From Candidatus Obscuribacterales bacterium (GTDB lineage Bacteria > Cyanobacteriota > Vampirovibrionia > Obscuribacterales > Obscuribacteraceae), in assembly GCA_021732025.1 (NCBI GenBank), contig JAKFVU010000013.1, positions 1-64,000 on the forward strand: a stretch of DNA of 64,000 nt, written 5' to 3'. The notes beneath the pieces were generated by a model. It made no database searches. It was not told the origin of the DNA and was given only the letters and a program-made list of their open reading frames with translations. Shown piece by piece: positions 61,210 to 64,000 of the stretch. A program made the position numbers and the translations under genes. Position 1 is the first letter of the stretch; each line of letters starts with the position of its first letter.

Positions 61210-62442
61210 TTACTTTCCCTCGAATTCGGGGTTGCGGATGAGAGTGGCAATACCCATGCCACCACCGATACAAAGAGCAGCAATACCCAGGGCCTTCTTG
61301 CGGAGCTTCAGCTCGTGGGCCAGGGTGAGAATCAGGCGAGCACCCGAGACGCCGATGGGGTGACCCAGGGCGATGGCGCCGCCGTTGACGTTGACCTTGC
61401 TGCGGTCGAGGCCGAGCAGCTTTTCGCAAGCCAGATACTGGGTGGCGAAAGCTTCGTTCAGCTCGATCAAGTCGATGTCAGCAAGGGTGAGACCGTTGCG
61501 CTCGAGCAGCTTGTTGATAGCGGCGACAGGGCCGATACCCATCTGCTCGGGGTCGACACCAGCGGTGCAGCTGTCGACCAGTTCGGCCAGAGGCGTGGCG
61601 CCCAGCTCTTTGGTCTTCGCTTCAGAAGCGATGACGAGAGCGCAGGCACCGTCGTTGATACCAGAGGCGTTGCCGGCGGTGATCACCTTGGTGCCGAGAA
61701 CAGGCTTGAGACCGGCAAGGGCTTCCTTGCTCGTCTTGCGCGCGTGCTCGTCGCGGGTGAAGAAGCCCTTGCCGGGAACTTCGATGGGGTCGATTTCGAT
61801 GTCGAAACGACCGCTCTTGATGGCTTCGTTGGCCAGGGTCTGAGAACGCAGAGCGTACTCATCGGCCTCTTCGCGCGTGACGCTGTAGGCATCAGCCAAA
61901 CGCTGGGCAGTGCCGGCCATGTAGACCGTCTTCATGTCCTTGAGCAGCTTGGTAGGCGCCAGACCATTGTCGGCGAGGGCGAAGGGAGTGGGACGGGGTC
62001 CCATTTTGGCGAACTTGACGTACTTGGCGATCAGACCCGTCCAGCGCAGCGAACCAGGCAGGAGGTAGGGAATGGTCGACATCGATTCTGCGCCGCCGGC
62101 GAGAATCAGGTCAGCGTCGCCGAGAGCGATCTGGCGCATACCGTCATTGACGGCCTGCATACCGGAGCCGCACTGGCGCTGGACGGTGTAAGCGGGAATG
62201 GAAGCAGGCAGCCCCGACTCAAGCTGCGCGAAACGCGCCGTATTCGGCGTGTAGGAACTCTGGTAGCCATGACCAAGAATGATTTGGTCGATGGAATCGG
62301 CGACGATGTTGGCGCGACGGATGGCATTGAGCATCGCGTGGCCGGCCAACTTATCAACCGTAACCGACTTGAGGCTACGGCCGAAGGAACCGATGGGGGT
62401 ACGACTGCCAGAGAGAAGATAGACTTTTGATCCGGATTTCAT
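61210..62442 (-). CDS. fadA: Acetyl-CoA acyltransferase (thiolase)
   Basis: 410 residues. Nucleophile Cys in VQRQCGSGMQA (about 88-98), His in GGAIALGHPIGVSG and the second Cys in ALCIGGGMGIA near the end, the full thiolase set. It cleaves 3-ketoacyl-CoA with CoA to acetyl-CoA and a shortened acyl-CoA, the last step of beta-oxidation; a biosynthetic acetoacetyl-CoA role is also possible. Transcribed first, then the bifunctional gene, in the usual partner order. ATG at 62442 with GGAGA upstream. Confidence 0.95.
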   Translation of the reverse strand: MKSGSKVYLLSGSRTPIGSFGRSLKSVTVDKLAGHAMLNAIRRANIVADSIDQIILGHGYQSSYTPNTARFAQLESGLPASIPAYTVQRQCGSGMQAVNDGMRQIALGDADLILAGGAESMSTIPYLLPGSLRWTGLIAKYVKFAKMGPRPTPFALADNGLAPTKLLKDMKTVYMAGTAQRLADAYSVTREEADEYALRSQTLANEAIKSGRFDIEIDPIEVPGKGFFTRDEHARKTSKEALAGLKPVLGTKVITAGNASGINDGACALVIASEAKTKELGATPLAELVDSCTAGVDPEQMGIGPVAAINKLLERNGLTLADIDLIELNEAFATQYLACEKLLGLDRSKVNVNGGAIALGHPIGVSGARLILTLAHELKLRKKALGIAALCIGGGMGIATLIRNPEFEGK

Positions 62443-62525
62443 GAGATTCTCCGTAGATTATGGCTTTATTGTCGAGCACCCCCAGACGAATAGCAACTTC
62501 TTGCCAAAGCCTGAGAGACACTCGC

Positions 62526-62541
62526 CTGCCAAGCGGCAGGA
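62526..62541. terminator. Short hairpin after the patatin gene
   Basis: CCTGCC and GGCAGG close a 4-base loop, in the 181-base gap between the patatin stop and the thiolase start. Six pairs with a few nearby T; a weak terminator at best. Confidence 0.35.
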
Positions 62542-62623
62542 TTTGTTGTTGCAGTAACTCAGAGAGGGGATGACAGCAAATGGCTATTCACCATCTGCCG
62601 TCTACCCTCCCCGGAGAAGAAAT

Positions 62624-63748
62624 TCAGCGCGACCAGAGGCCGTTCTCTTGCAAGAGAGCCTCGGTGCGGCTGGTAAGGACACCTACGGGCTGTTTGGTCT
62701 TGGTGCAGTCGGCGACGATGGCGTTGAACGCGGCAACCACCTTCTTGGCCTGCTCGAGAGCAGCACCAGTGAGCAGACCAGCCTTTTCCAACGCAGGCAC
62801 AGAGCCCATGTAGCCCGACATCACCGCTTGCCATTTCTGGTCGCGAGTGAGCGTGAACTGCAGGGAGCTGAAGTTGGTGATCGTCGGCAGGATGAGGATG
62901 TAACCCTTCGAAGTGTCGAGGGGTTCCGGTTCGAATCCGGGCACGCAGAGCTTGCCACAGACCCAACGCCAGAGAGTCATCTTGCGATTCTCACGACGAC
63001 GCGACTTTTCATCGTGGGCGCCGTCTCCGACGTCACAGACGATGATGTTCTGCGGTTGAGCACCGTAGAACTTTTCGGGAATGCTGACGGGGGTGCGGCC
63101 TTCATCAGAAAGGGCACCATCGTGCAGCCAGAAGTTTTCACCAGCGACTTCGATCGGAACAGCATCGATGATGCCAGGCACCGCGCAGCTGCCACGAATG
63201 GAAGCTCCGAGAGGTCCCGATTCAGTGTTGAGCAAGCGGTAGCCACCGTTCTTGCGCATCTGGTGAACGCCGGTGGAGTTGAAGACCAGCTGGTCATCAC
63301 CGACATTGGCCATCGTCCAGTATTTAGTCGGCCAGATGGGCGAACCCATCTGCTGGCCAACGACACGTTCGATGAATTCGCCCACTTTCTCAGAACTGAG
63401 AACGCCGAAGCGGGGACGACTGGTTTCGTAACGACTCTGCATCAGGTATGCAAAGAGAATTTTCAGCATACTGCCGCGACGTGTGAGAAGACTGGAAAAG
63501 TCAACGTCGATCGCAGTGGTTACCGTGGTTTTGGCATCCATGCCAGAAGCCATCATGACAGTGGGCAAAGACCCGCCGCTGATGCCTCCAGCAGATTTCC
63601 AGTTTTTGATGCCGGCGTGATCGCAGGCGAGGATTACTCCGGCACCTGCAAGGATGGCTCGGGAACCGCCGCTGGATACAAGCAAATGCATTTCAGGTGG
63701 AGTGTCCGGATTGGACGGTACCACCGTTTTTTTAGTATTGGCACTCAT
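62624..63748 (-). CDS. Patatin-like phospholipase
   Basis: The ATG at 63748 with GGAG six bases upstream is preferred over the frame to 63814. About 374 residues. The Gly-rich oxyanion loop is SSGGSR at 25-30, nucleophile Ser57 in GISGGS, and the catalytic Asp in HDGALSD, the Ser/Asp dyad of patatins. Such enzymes release fatty acids from lipids, which fits the beta-oxidation genes on the same strand 180 bases downstream. No signal peptide. G+C-rich like those genes. Confidence 0.88.
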   Translation of the reverse strand: MSANTKKTVVPSNPDTPPEMHLLVSSGGSRAILAGAGVILACDHAGIKNWKSAGGISGGSLPTVMMASGMDAKTTVTTAIDVDFSSLLTRRGSMLKILFAYLMQSRYETSRPRFGVLSSEKVGEFIERVVGQQMGSPIWPTKYWTMANVGDDQLVFNSTGVHQMRKNGGYRLLNTESGPLGASIRGSCAVPGIIDAVPIEVAGENFWLHDGALSDEGRTPVSIPEKFYGAQPQNIIVCDVGDGAHDEKSRRRENRKMTLWRWVCGKLCVPGFEPEPLDTSKGYILILPTITNFSSLQFTLTRDQKWQAVMSGYMGSVPALEKAGLLTGAALEQAKKVVAAFNAIVADCTKTKQPVGVLTSRTEALLQENGLWSR

Positions 63749-63814
63749 TGTTTGCTCCATGAGCTTTAGGGCCACAAATAAAATTTGCAGCGAATGAGCC
63801 CATGACCCCAGCAA

Positions 63815-64000
63815 AAATCACAGACACCAGTCTGGACGTCTGTGCGGGGCCTAAGGCGTGAAGGAGAAGAAAAGTAAGGGGGTGAGAGGAACCTTTTTGT
63901 TATTTTGGTTTGAAAGAATGACGTTCAGATACTAGTAACTCCGCGTTACCAAACTCAACGGTAAATAGGGCTGTATTGGCTCTTACTTCATGACATTAGG
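63815..64000. other. Upstream region of the patatin gene
   Basis: No coding frame seen. CACAGAC (63819-63825) and GTCTGTG (63838-63844) form a hairpin with an inner CCAG/CTGG pair, close enough to the patatin start to be regulatory. Confidence 0.4.

Noticed and set aside
59169-61241. 690-codon plus-strand open frame opposite fadJ
   Set aside because: The minus strand clearly encodes the crotonase/dehydrogenase; the antisense frame has no recognisable domain and follows from codon bias.
62925-62950. tRNA T-arm-like sequence GGTTCGAATCC
   Set aside because: It lies inside the patatin coding frame; no acceptor, D or anticodon arm can be built around it.

Overview
This 64 kb window comes from a bacterial chromosome of moderate G+C. 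It looks Gram-negative-like, with many exported proteins and TPR scaffolds. ATG, GTG and TTG starts are mixed, and Shine-Dalgarno motifs are often visible. Abundant secreted TPR proteins, several NlpC/P60-type proteins, a caspase-like protease and Tad-type pseudopilins suggest a deep-branching, gene-rich lineage. My best guess is a Melainabacteria/Obscuribacterales-like relative of Cyanobacteria, but this is family-level intuition and no marker gene here proves it. There are no rRNA or tRNA genes, transposases or CRISPR arrays.

Layout. 0-9.8 kb: C-terminal tail of an LRR-like protein, a caspase-family protease, a GNAT acetyltransferase, two paralogous alpha/beta hydrolases, a permuted papain-like protein coupled to a TPR/double aspartic protease, a serine beta-lactamase-like hydrolase, an SDR oxidoreductase and a TPR protein. 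9.8-12.6 kb: a DUF4240-like gene, a retron-type reverse transcriptase with both retron hallmarks and a C-terminal WYL-like domain, a 60-aa ORF whose ribosome binding site lies in a hairpin, and an NlpC/P60 protein. 12.6-17.6 kb: three TadE/TadG-like pseudopilin genes, a secreted unknown, a subtilisin and a small Arg/Gly-rich secreted protein. 17.6-21.6 kb: the arginine operon argF-argG-argH (minus strand), preceded by what looks like a complete ribosome-mediated attenuator with an Arg-Arg-Arg-Arg leader peptide. 21.6-29.4 kb: a carotenoid oxygenase and a PadR regulator with palindromes upstream of both, membrane proteins, a flavin disulfide reductase, a TPR protein and a YceI protein. 29.4-38.2 kb: TPR lipoprotein, unknown proteins, an R2K-type ATP-grasp gene ending inside a 57-bp dispersed repeat, two tandem TPR paralogs, then about 650 bp of satellite-like DNA ending at a terminator hairpin.

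38.2-47.7 kb: YiiX-like permuted papain protein, a MshEN-like/TPR protein, an S41 protease, a copper-type P-ATPase with YHS and heavy-metal-binding N-terminal modules, an FMN reductase, a DNPH1-like nucleotide N-hydrolase, then strongly phased A-tracts. 47.7-55.7 kb: a carbohydrate locus (large six-hairpin glycosidase-like protein with F5/8C domain, GH1 beta-glucosidase, glucoamylase/GH144-like enzyme, YddA/SbmA-like ABC exporter/importer). 56.2-58.9 kb: an exported unknown and a protein with 34-residue DG repeats. 59-63.8 kb: fatty acid beta-oxidation genes (thiolase plus bifunctional hydratase/dehydrogenase) and a patatin-like lipase.

The carbohydrate and beta-oxidation genes are visibly more GC-rich than the rest and carry very long antisense open frames. 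The two most interesting items are the retron-type RT-WYL gene, for which I cannot place a normal-sized msr-msd RNA, and the arginine attenuator upstream of argF.
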